Source of the DNA: CAYUVA01 sp964448115 [NCBI: uncultured bacterium]
Lineage (GTDB): Bacteria > CAYUVA01
DNA: 64,000 bases
Assembly (NCBI GenBank): GCA_964448115.1
Contig: CAYUVA010000002.1
Coordinates: 105,080-169,079 of the forward strand
Direction: 5' to 3'
Both the position numbers and the translations under genes were made by a program. A model generated the notes under the pieces. The model saw nothing but the letters and a program-made list of their open reading frames with translations. It was not told the DNA's origin and searched no databases. Every line of letters starts with the position of its first letter. Position 1 is the first letter of the stretch. Of this stretch, positions 19,075 to 28,641 are shown piece by piece.

Positions 19075-19707
19075 TCAAGGCGAGTAGATCGCCAAGCACA
19101 CCTTGGAGCCATGTATTTCAAGTATATTCTTGGTTGATAAAGGCAATCTTTTATCGCAATTATAATAAGTGATTATCGAACCACCAGGCGCTAACAAGCT
19201 TTGGGCTTGTTGGATTATATTTTCCATATCCCCTACTGCTCGCATGGTAATGCACTTAAAGCAGGATATGCCTTGTTGCTGGTCAATAAACTCCTCGAGG
19301 CGCATCATCTTAATATCCACATTCTCCAACCCGCACAGGCGCTTGATATGGCACAGAAAGGCATATCTTTTTTCCCTCGGCTCCAGGAGTGTAAAGCTCT
19401 TTTTATCAAAGACAACTGCCAACGGCAAGGCTGGGAATCCTCCTCCGCTGCCGATGTCAAGGATATCCTCAGCGGCGAGAAATTCCTCCACCTTGCAGAG
19501 ATAGAGCGACTCGTACAACAGGGTATCTACCAACTCCTCGAAGCTCCTGATCCCGCACAGGTTGATTTTCTTATTCCAGCGCAAAAGCTCATTGAGGTAG
19601 GTTAGCAGATGCTGTTCGGCACTAGTGGATGCCCTCAAACCGGCTCTGCGCAGGATAGCCTCTATAAGCTCAACTTTCGCCTCGCCGCCTGTGGTTCCCT
19701 TTGCCAT
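19075..19707 (-). CDS. rsmG: 16S rRNA (guanine-N7) methyltransferase RsmG
   Basis: RsmG (GidB) methylates G527 of 16S rRNA using SAM. The 210-residue product has the typical length. It has the SAM-binding loop ILDIGSGGGFPALPLAV (82-98), the second acidic motif LLEPREKRYAFL (113-124), and the upstream RWNKKINL (43-50) of the family. The later TMRAVGDM segment corresponds to the catalytic-site ARAVA-type motif. In many genomes rsmG sits beside gidA or parA/parB near the origin; here it is next to secA, so it gives no origin marker. It is divergent from the second GT-C/TPR gene. Confidence 0.95.
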   Translation of the reverse strand: MAKGTTGGEAKVELIEAILRRAGLRASTSAEQHLLTYLNELLRWNKKINLCGIRSFEELVDTLLYESLYLCKVEEFLAAEDILDIGSGGGFPALPLAVVFDKKSFTLLEPREKRYAFLCHIKRLCGLENVDIKMMRLEEFIDQQQGISCFKCITMRAVGDMENIIQQAQSLLAPGGSIITYYNCDKRLPLSTKNILEIHGSKVCLAIYSP

Positions 19708-19736
19708 AATGAGTTGTCGATATTACAATCGCCTAT

Positions 19737-21674
19737 ATGGATGTTAGGATGAATGATCATAACAAGTCAAAACCTGGTGTTACTATTATCCTTGTGGTGA
19801 TCATATTCCTGTGCGCTCTTTTTTGCAGGCTTTGGTTTCTAAAGGTCTTCATGCCCTATCACTGGGAGGGTTTCGCCTTTTACCCGGTCGATGCGCTGGC
19901 GAGCAAGGTCTCTGCATCACGCATCCTTGCCGGGGCTTACGACTCTCCGCCGGTGCGCCCGCCATTTACCGAGTACTCGCTGGCGTTGATCCGATACCTG
20001 CTTGGTACATCGAATAAGACATTGAAGCTGGTCTATGCGGTGATAGGTTCGTTGATACCGGTGTTATGTTTTTTCTTAGCAAGGAGGATCTTCGACAACA
20101 TCCCCTATAAAGAAAGGGGTGGCAGCGAAGCTGACCGGGTGTGTATCCCAAGCCATGGACACACCCCTAAATCCCCTCTTGATAGAGGGGACTTTTTTAA
20201 CCGCGACCTGGCAGCGGTGTTGGCTGGTGGGCTATGCTCTTTGTCATTTGGGCTGTTGGTCAATATCTCCTCGGTCAACAGCGAGCTTTGGTATATCCTT
20301 CAAACCTTAAGCCTTATGCTTCTATGGCTGTGGATGGAGCAGGGGCTTACCTGGTTTAAGGTAGTGCTTTTGGGAGCATTGGTTAGCCTGATGCTGCTTA
20401 CCAGGGGGGAGGCTATACTTTGGTTTCTATTCCTGGCTGCGCTGCTTTTAATGAAGCGAGATCGGCCGCTTGAGGCAAGGCTGGGAATTGTGGGTATATA
20501 TTTCGCTGTGGTCTGCATACTGCTTACGCCCTGGACTTACCGCAACTACAAGTATTTCCACGCATTGAACCAGCAGCGTGGCAAGAAGGTCTTCCCTGAG
20601 TTCGTGCCTATAACCATTTATGGACCGCTGAACTTCGCCAAGGCTAATTCGCCGTTTTTTCTCCCTTATTTCGACCGCCGAACCCACGGGAGCAATATGT
20701 CCCCTTCTGACAACCGCTATGATATGGATGATCCCTATATTCAGCAGCTTTTGCTTTACGGCTATAGAATCGGCTTGCGACACATATTCGAGCATCCCAT
20801 AAGAACAGTGGCGGTGAATATCAGAAAGCTCTATTGTTCCTTCCAGGTCTATACTTATGGCTTCGCACCCTACAATATTCCGTTCGGTTTGCGCGGCTTC
20901 TATCGCTCAGCGGATATCTTCGTAGCCGAGAGTCGGTGGGGCTTGTGGGTGCTGTGGGGGCTAACCAATCTGGGGTGCCTTGTTTGGGCAGCGGTCAAGC
21001 ATAGGCAAAGGTTTATACTACCGCTTTTCTTGCTCATCGAGACGATCATCACGGTTGTCTTATTCTTCGGCTATGTCCGGCTCGGCTTGATATTGCTGCC
21101 GATCACCCTGCTTTGCGTAGCCTATGCAGCATCTCGAATCCTGGCCATTATATCGCCGAGGGCGCTGCAACCTTACCTTGCCGTCATGGCAGCCGTAATG
21201 TTCCTGCTGATCTCCGCTGCTGGGTATCTTTTCGACTCCAATCGCATAGCCATTCGTTACCAGTCCGAGTTTTTCAACCAGGCGCACAACCTGTTCGAGA
21301 CAAGGCAATACCGTCAGGCGTTTGAGCAATACAAAGCAGGCTTCGATAAAATGGCTAAGGCGAGAGCATATATCTACAATCCGATCGAGATATCCACCGT
21401 TCATTCAAGGATGGGAGAGTGTGCGGTGAATATCGGCTTGTATGAGCAAGCCGAGAAGTACCTGTTGCAGGCGATTGAGCTGGATTCGATAAACGGTTTG
21501 GCACACCTTCGTCTCGGCGAGCTTTATTATAAGCATCTTAACCAGCCTGACAAAGCCTTGTGGTATTTGAATGAGCATATTCGGCTCTATCCAAACCATC
21601 CCTACAATAGCCATGTTCGAAGAATGATAGTCGATATCCTGACCAGGGAGGAAAGTGGTACCGTGGTACCGTGA
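19737..21674 (+). CDS. GT39-type membrane glycosyltransferase with C-terminal TPR, carrying an in-frame insertion
   Basis: A 645-residue protein. Helices run from about 17 to 500. The first periplasmic loop (FYPVDALASKVSASRILAG, PPFTEYSLALIRYLLG) and the ARRIF boundary resemble PMT/ArnT-family enzymes. TPR units follow near the C-terminus (AKAYIYNPIEISTVHSRMGE, AEKYLLQAIELDSINGLAHL). About 30 residues between the ARRIF helix end and NRDLAAVLAGG are encoded by a palindromic element (20102-20191), read through in frame. The last codons and the TGA stop lie within 8-bp repeats (GTGGTACC-type), so the end of the gene was shaped by repeat DNA. ATG 19737 is used; Met5 (19749) is equally possible. 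Sugar donor and acceptor are unknown. Confidence 0.75.
   Translation: MDVRMNDHNKSKPGVTIILVVIIFLCALFCRLWFLKVFMPYHWEGFAFYPVDALASKVSASRILAGAYDSPPVRPPFTEYSLALIRYLLGTSNKTLKLVYAVIGSLIPVLCFFLARRIFDNIPYKERGGSEADRVCIPSHGHTPKSPLDRGDFFNRDLAAVLAGGLCSLSFGLLVNISSVNSELWYILQTLSLMLLWLWMEQGLTWFKVVLLGALVSLMLLTRGEAILWFLFLAALLLMKRDRPLEARLGIVGIYFAVVCILLTPWTYRNYKYFHALNQQRGKKVFPEFVPITIYGPLNFAKANSPFFLPYFDRRTHGSNMSPSDNRYDMDDPYIQQLLLYGYRIGLRHIFEHPIRTVAVNIRKLYCSFQVYTYGFAPYNIPFGLRGFYRSADIFVAESRWGLWVLWGLTNLGCLVWAAVKHRQRFILPLFLLIETIITVVLFFGYVRLGLILLPITLLCVAYAASRILAIISPRALQPYLAVMAAVMFLLISAAGYLFDSNRIAIRYQSEFFNQAHNLFETRQYRQAFEQYKAGFDKMAKARAYIYNPIEISTVHSRMGECAVNIGLYEQAEKYLLQAIELDSINGLAHLRLGELYYKHLNQPDKALWYLNEHIRLYPNHPYNSHVRRMIVDILTREESGTVVP
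20102..20191 (+). repeat. Triple-hairpin palindromic element inserted in frame in a glycosyltransferase gene
   Basis: Three inverted repeats occur in 90 bp. CCCCT/AGGGG is at 20102-20119. GGGTGTGT/ACACACCC is at 20137-20166 with a 14-nt loop. TCCCCTCT-TGAT-AGAGGGGA is at 20172-20191, perfect over 8 bp with a 4-nt loop. The segment encodes a Pro/Gly/Arg-rich stretch unlike the surrounding membrane protein, and 90 bp keeps the frame. Such C-rich and G-rich short palindromes resemble REP/MITE-like dispersed elements. No second full copy is in the window. Confidence 0.6.
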
Positions 21675-21823
21675 TACCGGAATTAATGGAGGATGTTATC
21701 ATAGAACCGCGGTATCACTTTCTCTTTGTGCCTTTATGCCTTTGTGGTTTAAGAGCCATCAGCCCTTTTCTACGGTATCGCGATATCACGGTATCACTTC
21801 CTTTTTGCGTCTTTGTGTGATAT
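21655..21823. repeat. 8-bp tandem repeats and CACAAAG-type repeat cluster upstream of asd
   Basis: Three units GTGGTACC, GTGGTACC, GTGATACC run from 21655 to 21678 and contain the TGA stop of the glycosyltransferase gene. Further units in the opposite reading sense lie at 21712-21718 and 21775-21798 (GTATCGCG, ATATCACG, GTATCACT). Between and after them are T-rich stretches (21719-21757 and 21799-21823) whose reverse complements read ACCACAAAGGCATAAAGGC and ACACAAAGACGC, an AAGRC-rich motif. The same pairing of elements occurs, in decayed form, at 32315-32372. Confidence 0.6.
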
Positions 21824-21859
21824 TGCTAAACTATCCATCATCAATGAAAAGGAGATTTT

Positions 21860-22876
21860 ATGAAAAATTACAACATCGCATTAGTCGGCGCTACTGGGCT
21901 GGTGGGCAGAATGCTATTAGAACTGTTGGAGACGCGCCAATTCCCCGTCAATCGAATCAAGCTGCTGGCAGGGGAGCGCTCAGCCAACACGGTATTAAAT
22001 TTCAATGGCGCAGCCACACTGGTTAACAAGCTCAGCGAGGACTCCTTTGAGGGTATAGACCTTGCCTTCTTCACCGCTGGACGCATGGTTAGCGCAGATT
22101 ACATCCCGAATGCGGTTATGGCTGGTGCGGTGGTCATCGATAATTCGTCCCAGTTCAGGATGGATCCCGCAGTACCGTTGGTTGTTCCGGAGGTCAATCC
22201 AGAGGCGCTTGAAAAACACAAGGGTATCATCGCCAATCCCAACTGCTCGACCATTCAAATGCTGGTCGCTCTTAAACCGCTGCACGATGCAGCGCGAATT
22301 AAAAGGATAGTGGCTACCACGTTTCAATCCGTCTCCGGGGCGGGCAAATCGGCTATAGACGAGCTTCTAACCCAGATTTACATGATCATGGAAGAAAGAG
22401 AAAAAGAGCACCAGGTCTCCGTTTTCCCCCACCAGATCGCCTTCAATTGCATCCCACATATCGGTGATTTCGACTCCCAGGGCAATACCTTCGAGGAGAA
22501 CAAGATGATAAACGAGACGCAAAAGATACTCGATCCCGATATCCGCGTGTGCGCTACCTGCGTTCGAGTGCCGGTGATGATAGGGCACTGTGAGGCGGTG
22601 AATATCGAGACCGAGAACAAGATAACCGCCGAAGAGGCAAGGGAGATCCTAGCAAATGCGCCCGGCGTAGCGGTGATAGATGATGTGGATAGCAATGAAT
22701 ATCCGCTGCCTGTTGACTGTGTTAGTAAAGATGATGTCCTTGTCGGTAGAATTAGAGAGGATGAAAGTATTGAAAATGGCTTGACCCTTTGGATTGTTTC
22801 TGATAATTTAATAAAGGGAGCAGCTCTCAATGCAGTGCAGATAGCTGAGACAATGCTGAGAAAGGGGCTGGTTTAG
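21860..22876 (+). CDS. asd: Aspartate-semialdehyde dehydrogenase
   Basis: Asd reduces aspartyl phosphate to aspartate semialdehyde with NADPH, the branch point to lysine/diaminopimelate, threonine and methionine. The 338-residue length is typical. The nucleotide-binding loop is VGATGLVGRML (9-19). The catalytic cysteine is C129 in NPNCST, and SVSGAGKSA follows. The later VPVMIGHCEAV segment holds the catalytic histidine region. AAAGGAG precedes ATG 21860 at a normal distance. The stop codon overlaps the GTG start of the next gene by one base. dapA and dapB lie 21 kb away, so the pathway genes are dispersed. Confidence 0.95.
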   Translation: MKNYNIALVGATGLVGRMLLELLETRQFPVNRIKLLAGERSANTVLNFNGAATLVNKLSEDSFEGIDLAFFTAGRMVSADYIPNAVMAGAVVIDNSSQFRMDPAVPLVVPEVNPEALEKHKGIIANPNCSTIQMLVALKPLHDAARIKRIVATTFQSVSGAGKSAIDELLTQIYMIMEEREKEHQVSVFPHQIAFNCIPHIGDFDSQGNTFEENKMINETQKILDPDIRVCATCVRVPVMIGHCEAVNIETENKITAEEAREILANAPGVAVIDDVDSNEYPLPVDCVSKDDVLVGRIREDESIENGLTLWIVSDNLIKGAALNAVQIAETMLRKGLV

Positions 22877-23223
22877 TGAAAAAGCTGTTTCCGATCGCCT
22901 TCATCGTCATACTGGGAGCGGTACTTTACTTCGGGCTGCTGCAAGGGCAGAAGGAGCTACAGGATCAACACCAACAATACCAGAAAGGAGTTGCTGAGCA
23001 GGTCTCTGATTCTGCCCGATACTCCAATATAAAAACCAACCTTATCAGCATTCGCCGAGCCATCTCCGCATTCAGGGCGTTAAAGGGAAGATACCCTGCC
23101 AACCTCGATGAGCTAGTCGATGAGGGATTATTGGATCATAAGCCGCAGTGCCCTTACGGCGCTGGGTACGACTACGACCCGGATACAGGAGAGGTTAAGA
23201 GCATAAGACACCCTGAGTTATAA
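22876..23223 (+). CDS. Small membrane-anchored protein with type II pseudopilin-like C-terminus
   Basis: The 115-residue protein has one N-terminal hydrophobic segment (about 4-21), a helical region, then IRRAISAFRALKGRYPANLDELVDEGLL and PQCPYGAGYDYDPDTGEV. The Phe-x-x-x-x-Gly-x-Tyr-Pro and Leu-x-x-Leu pattern is that of GspG/pseudopilin C-terminal domains and similar proteins. There is no clear prepilin peptidase site (G-FTLIE), so it may be an anchored relative rather than a true pseudopilin. The GTG start overlaps the asd stop (TAGTG), implying translational coupling with asd. Function is unknown. Confidence 0.6.
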   Translation: MKKLFPIAFIVILGAVLYFGLLQGQKELQDQHQQYQKGVAEQVSDSARYSNIKTNLISIRRAISAFRALKGRYPANLDELVDEGLLDHKPQCPYGAGYDYDPDTGEVKSIRHPEL

Positions 23224-23302
23224 CTAGGGAGAATTACACCAGCGACAAATTCCTACAATTCTTTTGCTTATTAGCACATATACTGCATAAAAGGGGAAAA
23301 GT

Positions 23303-24432
<1,130 letters not shown>

Positions 24433-24436
<4 letters not shown>

Positions 24437-24924
24437 CCTCTACTAAGGAGAGCAATCAAATGGAAGAGTTCGAGAAGATACTGTCCGATCACCCCTTCTT
24501 CAGGGGCATGAACGAGAGATTGATCAAGCTGTTGGTCGGCTGCGCCACGGAGAGCAGCTATAAGGCTGGCGATTATATCTACAAGGAGGGAGATGATGCC
24601 AATCAATTCCTTCTCATTCAGCGCGGGATAGTTGCAATAGAGATATTCGTCCCCAACAGAGGCTCCATAACCATCCAGACCATCGGCGATGGAGACATAC
24701 TCGGCTGGTCATGGCTTTTTCCCCCTTATACCAGGCGCTTTGATGCAAGGGCAATCGAGCACACGACTGCCATAGAACTGGATGGTGTCTGCCTGAGGGG
24801 GAAAGTACAGAATGACTTTGAGCTAGGCTATGAGCTGCTATCTCGCTTCAGCAGGATCGTGGTGGAGCGCCTCCAGGCGACCAGGCTCCAGTTGCTCGAC
24901 CTTTACGGACCCAACTATCGATAG
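24433..24924 (+). CDS. Cyclic nucleotide-binding domain protein of the hydrogenase operon
   Basis: A 163-residue protein made almost only of a CAP/CRP effector domain: [40 protein letters not shown] and [15 protein letters not shown] are the beta-roll and phosphate-binding-cassette region. There is no helix-turn-helix, since the chain ends after the C-helix, so it is not a transcription factor of the usual type. It lies between hydB and hydG with an ATGA overlap on one side and 10 bp on the other, so it belongs to the hydrogenase operon. A role in allosteric control of the enzyme or a structural role is possible; neither is shown. Confidence 0.85.
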
Positions 24925-24934
24925 GATAACTATT

Positions 24935-25768
24935 ATGGCTGTTGCACAGAATCAAGCATCTATAGGTGTGTCCCATCTGATCAGCCATTTCAAGAAAGAG
25001 ACCAAGGACACCTTTACCATAAGGCTAAAAGCGCAGAAGCGGTTCAGATTCCTGCCCGGTCAGTTCAATATGCTCTACATGTTCGGAGTCGGCGAGGTGC
25101 CCATCTCCATAAGTGGAGATGCGCAGGACCAATCGACAATAGTGCATACCATAAGGGCTTACGGATCGGTAACCGGCGCTATGCTGAATGGCTTGAAGAC
25201 AGGGGATTTCATCGGGCTTAGGGGACCGTTCGGCAACTCCTGGCCTATCGAAGAGCTGAAAGGGCATGATGTTTTTCTGGCTGCCGGTGGCATCGGCTTG
25301 GCGCCGCTGAGACCGGTGCTGTACCACTGCCTGAATAACCGAGCCGACTTTGGACGCATCACGCTCATCTATGGCGAGCGTAGCCCCAATGCCTTGCTTT
25401 ATCGCAAGGAGCTGGAGAGCTGGAGGGGAAGATTTGACATGGATGTGCAGGTTACGGTGGATCACGCCGGCGCTGACTGGCGCGGGAATGTCGGCGTGGT
25501 TACCACCCTGCTCGAAAAGATAACCCTCAACCCCAAAGGCACAATCGCCTTAGTCTGCGGACCCGAAGTGATGATGCACTACACGGTGTTGGAGCTTAAG
25601 AAACAGGGTCTTAACGATGAGCAGGTCTATATCTCAATGGAGCGGAACATGAAGTGTGCAACCGGCTTCTGCGGGCACTGCCAGATGGGTCCCATCTTTG
25701 TATGCAAGGATGGACCGGTCTTCAGATATGACCAGATGCGGGAACTGTACAGAAAAAGGGAGCTGTAG
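24935..25768 (+). CDS. hydG: Hydrogenase gamma subunit (FAD/NAD(P)-binding, 2Fe-2S)
   Basis: A ferredoxin-NADP reductase-like flavoprotein of about 277 residues, the NAD(P)-reactive subunit of group 3b hydrogenases. It shows an FAD-binding [16 protein letters not shown] motif, a [10 protein letters not shown] segment, the NAD(P)-binding start [16 protein letters not shown] and a CGPEVMM motif. The C-terminal cysteines in [14 protein letters not shown]...VCKDGPVF bind a 2Fe-2S cluster as in PyrK and HydG. ATG 24935 begins the conserved part; the upstream in-frame extension would overlap the previous gene. The protein is cytosolic and pairs with HydB to move electrons to or from NAD(P)H. Confidence 0.9.
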   Translation: MAVAQNQASIGVSHLISHFKKETKDTFTIRLKAQKRFRFLPGQFNMLYMFGVGEVPISISGDAQDQSTIVHTIRAYGSVTGAMLNGLKTGDFIGLRGPFGNSWPIEELKGHDVFLAAGGIGLAPLRPVLYHCLNNRADFGRITLIYGERSPNALLYRKELESWRGRFDMDVQVTVDHAGADWRGNVGVVTTLLEKITLNPKGTIALVCGPEVMMHYTVLELKKQGLNDEQVYISMERNMKCATGFCGHCQMGPIFVCKDGPVFRYDQMRELYRKREL

Positions 25769-25769
25769 C

Positions 25770-26552
25770 ATGGCAAAGAAGACCAGGAAACCTAAACTGG
25801 CGGTTTACAAGTTCGCCTCCTGCGATGGCTGCCAGCTTAGCCTCCTCGACTGCGAGGATGAGCTTCTCGATGTGGCTGAGCTGATCGATATCGCCAACTT
25901 CCCCGAGGGATTCCGCGAGGTGAAGAAAGGTCCTTACGACATGACACTGATCGAAGGCTCGATAACCACGCCATCTGATGCGGAGAGGATACACAAGGTA
26001 AGGCGAAACAGCAAGATCTTGATCACCATCGGAGCCTGCGCTACCGCGGGGGGCATCCAGGCACTGCGCAACTTCAAGGATGTCAAGGACTTCACCAAGG
26101 CTGTCTATGCACGACCCGACTACATTGAGACGCTCAAGAGATCGACACCGATAAGCGATCATGTGCGCGTTGACTATGAGCTGAGAGGTTGCCCCATCAA
26201 CAAGCATCAGCTCCTGGAGGCGATCGGCGCCCTGCTCATGGGAAGAAGACCGCATCTCCCCAACTACAGCCTGTGTATGGAGTGCAAGCAAAAGGGGAAT
26301 ATCTGTATCATGGTCGCCCAGGGCATAACCTGCTTAGGACCGGTAACCCAGGCTGGCTGCGGCGCCATCTGCCCCAGCTACAACCGCGGCTGCTATAGCT
26401 GCTTCGGTCCCAAGGAGAAGCCGAATACGACCAGCCTGAGCAAATGGTGGAAGGAGAAGCTCGGTGTCCACGACGATGAGTTACTCAGGGCATATCGCCT
26501 GTTCAACGCTTATGCCGAGCCGTTCAGAAAGGAGAGCGAGTCCTATGAGTAA
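25770..26552 (+). CDS. hydD: [NiFe] hydrogenase small (delta) subunit
   Basis: A 260-residue small subunit of the NuoB/20-kDa family that carries the electron-transfer clusters next to the NiFe site. The proximal cluster cysteines C18 and C21 lie in [13 protein letters not shown], with a third in [10 protein letters not shown] and a fourth in [12 protein letters not shown]-terminal ferredoxin-like part ([37 protein letters not shown]) gives additional clusters. There is no twin-arginine signal, so the enzyme is cytosolic. ATG 25770 is one base after the hydG stop, and its end overlaps hydA by 8 bp. Identification is firm. Confidence 0.92.
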   Translation: MAKKTRKPKLAVYKFASCDGCQLSLLDCEDELLDVAELIDIANFPEGFREVKKGPYDMTLIEGSITTPSDAERIHKVRRNSKILITIGACATAGGIQALRNFKDVKDFTKAVYARPDYIETLKRSTPISDHVRVDYELRGCPINKHQLLEAIGALLMGRRPHLPNYSLCMECKQKGNICIMVAQGITCLGPVTQAGCGAICPSYNRGCYSCFGPKEKPNTTSLSKWWKEKLGVHDDELLRAYRLFNAYAEPFRKESESYE

Positions 26553-27837
26553 AAGGAGAACCATCAAGGTTGATTACCTGGCGCGGGTGGAGGGAGAAGG
26601 TGGACTGCTGGTCAAGATAAAGGATGACAAGGTCGAGGATGTTAAGCTGAACATCTTCGAGCCACCCCGCTTCTTCGAGGCTTTCCTCAAGGGGCGTATG
26701 TATCACGAGGCGCCGGATATTACAGCACGAATCTGCGGTATCTGCCCCATCGCATACATGACCAGCTCCAGCGTGGCTATGGAATCTGCATTCAAGGTGA
26801 AGCTGCATCCCCAGGTCAGAGCCTTGCGCAGGCTAATCTACCTCGGCGAGTGGATCGAGAGCCATGCGCTGCATGTATATATGCTCCATGCGCCGGATTT
26901 CCTTGGCTACCAGGATGCTGTCGCTATGGCAAAAGAGCATCCCGATGCGGTGAAACAGGGACTAGCGCTCAAGAAGCTGGGCAATGACATCATGATCCTG
27001 ATCGGCGGCAGGGAGATACACCCTATAAACTGGCGTGTGGGAGGATTCTACAAGCTGCCCGAAAAAAAGGAGCTTGAATCGCTGCTCGAAAGGCTGAAAT
27101 GGGGAGTCGAGGCTGCCATCAAGACCGCGCATCTGGTCGCCGGCTTCGAATTCCCCGACTTTGAGCAGGATTACGAGCTTGTTGCCCTGCATCACCCCCA
27201 TGAGTACGCCATCTTCGAGGGAAGGCTGATCTCAAGCAAGGGCTTGGACATCGAGATCAGCGACTTCGAGAAACATGTATTTGAGGAGCATGTTCCCCAA
27301 TCGACCTCGCTTCACGCCTATATCAAGGGGCGTGGGGCATACATGGTCGGTCCCATGGCGCGATTCAACCTCAACTTCGAGCAGCTTTTTCCAGCAGCAA
27401 AGGAAACTGCTAATAAGCTCAACTGCCTGCCCGAAGTGAAGAATCCCTTCCAAAGCATCATCGTGCGCAGCATCGAGATGATCCATGCCTGCGAGGAGTC
27501 AATAAGCATCATCGAGCAATATGAACCGCCGGATGAGCCTTATGCGGAGTGCACCCCGGTGGTCGCCACCGCTTATGGCATAAGCGAGGCGCCGCGCGGG
27601 ATCTGCTGGCACAGGTACAAGATCGACAACCAGGGGCTAATCATCGATGCACGCATCGTGCCACCGACCTCGCAGAACCAGAAGGTGATGGAGAGCGACC
27701 TGCTCCACTTCGTGCGCCAAAACCTGGGGCTGGATCAGGAGAGGCTCACCTGGCTTTGCGAACAGGTTATCCGCAACTACGACCCTTGCATCTCATGCTC
27801 ATGCCACTTTTTAAGGCTGAAGATAGAGAGGCTATAA
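26545..27837 (+). CDS. hydA: [NiFe] hydrogenase large (alpha) subunit, group 3b type
   Basis: The catalytic subunit, 430 residues. The N-terminal nickel ligands C64 and C67 lie in [14 protein letters not shown]. The C-terminal pair C415 and C418 lies in DPCISCSCH, followed by a nine-residue tail (from F422) that the maturation protease should remove. The short RVEGEGG start and overall length fit group 3b (NAD(P)-linked sulfhydrogenase-type) rather than membrane uptake enzymes. It overlaps hydD by 8 bp. The enzyme probably interconverts H2 and NAD(P)H in the cytosol; direction in vivo cannot be read from sequence. Some relatives also reduce sulfur. Confidence 0.93.
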   Translation: MSKRRTIKVDYLARVEGEGGLLVKIKDDKVEDVKLNIFEPPRFFEAFLKGRMYHEAPDITARICGICPIAYMTSSSVAMESAFKVKLHPQVRALRRLIYLGEWIESHALHVYMLHAPDFLGYQDAVAMAKEHPDAVKQGLALKKLGNDIMILIGGREIHPINWRVGGFYKLPEKKELESLLERLKWGVEAAIKTAHLVAGFEFPDFEQDYELVALHHPHEYAIFEGRLISSKGLDIEISDFEKHVFEEHVPQSTSLHAYIKGRGAYMVGPMARFNLNFEQLFPAAKETANKLNCLPEVKNPFQSIIVRSIEMIHACEESISIIEQYEPPDEPYAECTPVVATAYGISEAPRGICWHRYKIDNQGLIIDARIVPPTSQNQKVMESDLLHFVRQNLGLDQERLTWLCEQVIRNYDPCISCSCHFLRLKIERL

Positions 27838-27859
27838 CAAAAACCTAAAAGGAGATAGC

Positions 27860-28339
27860 ATGACGGGTAAGATACTGGTTCTCGGAGTCGGCAACCAACA
27901 TCGCGGGGACGATGGAGCTGGGATCGCCGTTGCCAGCAAGCTGAAGGCTCTAGATTTGCCCAACACGATCGTACAGCCTAGCTTCGGCGAAGGGACCGAG
28001 CTTATGGAAGCCTGGAAGGGGTACGGCATCGTGTTTTTGGTCGATGCGGTTCGCTCTGGCGTGGAGCCGGGAGCTATCCACTACTTCGAGGCGAATAAGC
28101 AGACCATCCCCAGCCGCTTCTTCAGCTACTCCACACACGACTTCAGCGTGGCTGAGGCTATCGAGATGGCTAGAGCCTTAGGCGAGCTGCCCAAAGAGGT
28201 GTTCGTCTTCGGCATCGAGGGGAGGCAATTCGAGCACGGGAACGAGCTGTGCAGCGAGGTTAAAGACTCGGTAAATAAGGTCGCTTCTATGATCCAAGGG
28301 AGGATTATGAAAATTGCTAAACTCATGAAAGGGGTTTGA
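27860..28339 (+). CDS. Hydrogenase maturation protease (HyaD/HycI family)
   Basis: A 159-residue nickel-dependent endopeptidase that cleaves the C-terminal tail of the large subunit once nickel is in place. It starts VLGVGNQHRGDDGAGIAVA, the family signature with a metal-binding acidic residue, and has LVDAVRSGVEPG and THDFSVAEAIEMARALGE, which carry the second acid and the histidine. AAAGGAG precedes ATG 27860. It follows hydA by 22 bp and is followed within 5 bp by the MHE start of hypA, so the structural and maturation genes are one unit. Confidence 0.92.
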   Translation: MTGKILVLGVGNQHRGDDGAGIAVASKLKALDLPNTIVQPSFGEGTELMEAWKGYGIVFLVDAVRSGVEPGAIHYFEANKQTIPSRFFSYSTHDFSVAEAIEMARALGELPKEVFVFGIEGRQFEHGNELCSEVKDSVNKVASMIQGRIMKIAKLMKGV

Positions 28340-28344
28340 TGGTT

Positions 28345-28608
28345 ATGCACGAGATACACCTGCTCAAGGACTTGCTTAAAAAGGTTGAGAGCATAGCAGC
28401 CGAGAATCATGCGAGCAAGGTTAGCGAGGTTCGCATCAAGCTCGGCGCCCTGAGCCATATCTCGCCGGAGCATCTAAAGGAGCACTTCCTACGAGAGAGC
28501 GAAGGAGGAATAGCCGAGGGAGCCAAACTTGTTGTAATAGAGGATACAGACCAAAACTCACCGCAGGCGATGGATATTCTGCTCGACAGCATCGAGGTGG
28601 CGGATTGA
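28345..28608 (+). CDS. hypA: HypA-like nickel metallochaperone without zinc ribbon
   Basis: The product begins MHEIHLLKDLLKKVE, matching the nickel-binding N-terminus of HypA (Met1, His2, Glu3), and VSEVRIKLGALSHISPEHL is the HypA core. ATG 28345 is chosen over TTG 28336 or ATG 28339 because HypA needs MHE at the very N-terminus. Normal HypA (about 113 residues) has a CxxC...CxxC zinc ribbon. This 87-residue protein has no cysteine at all. After AEGAKLVVIEDTD a short linker leads to ILLDSIEVAD, which resembles the final strand of HypA. Thus the ribbon seems cleanly missing. No hypB is in the locus. Confidence 0.75.
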   Translation: MHEIHLLKDLLKKVESIAAENHASKVSEVRIKLGALSHISPEHLKEHFLRESEGGIAEGAKLVVIEDTDQNSPQAMDILLDSIEVAD

Positions 28609-28641
28609 TCGTAAACGAACAGAAAGGGGGAGTAAAAGGTA

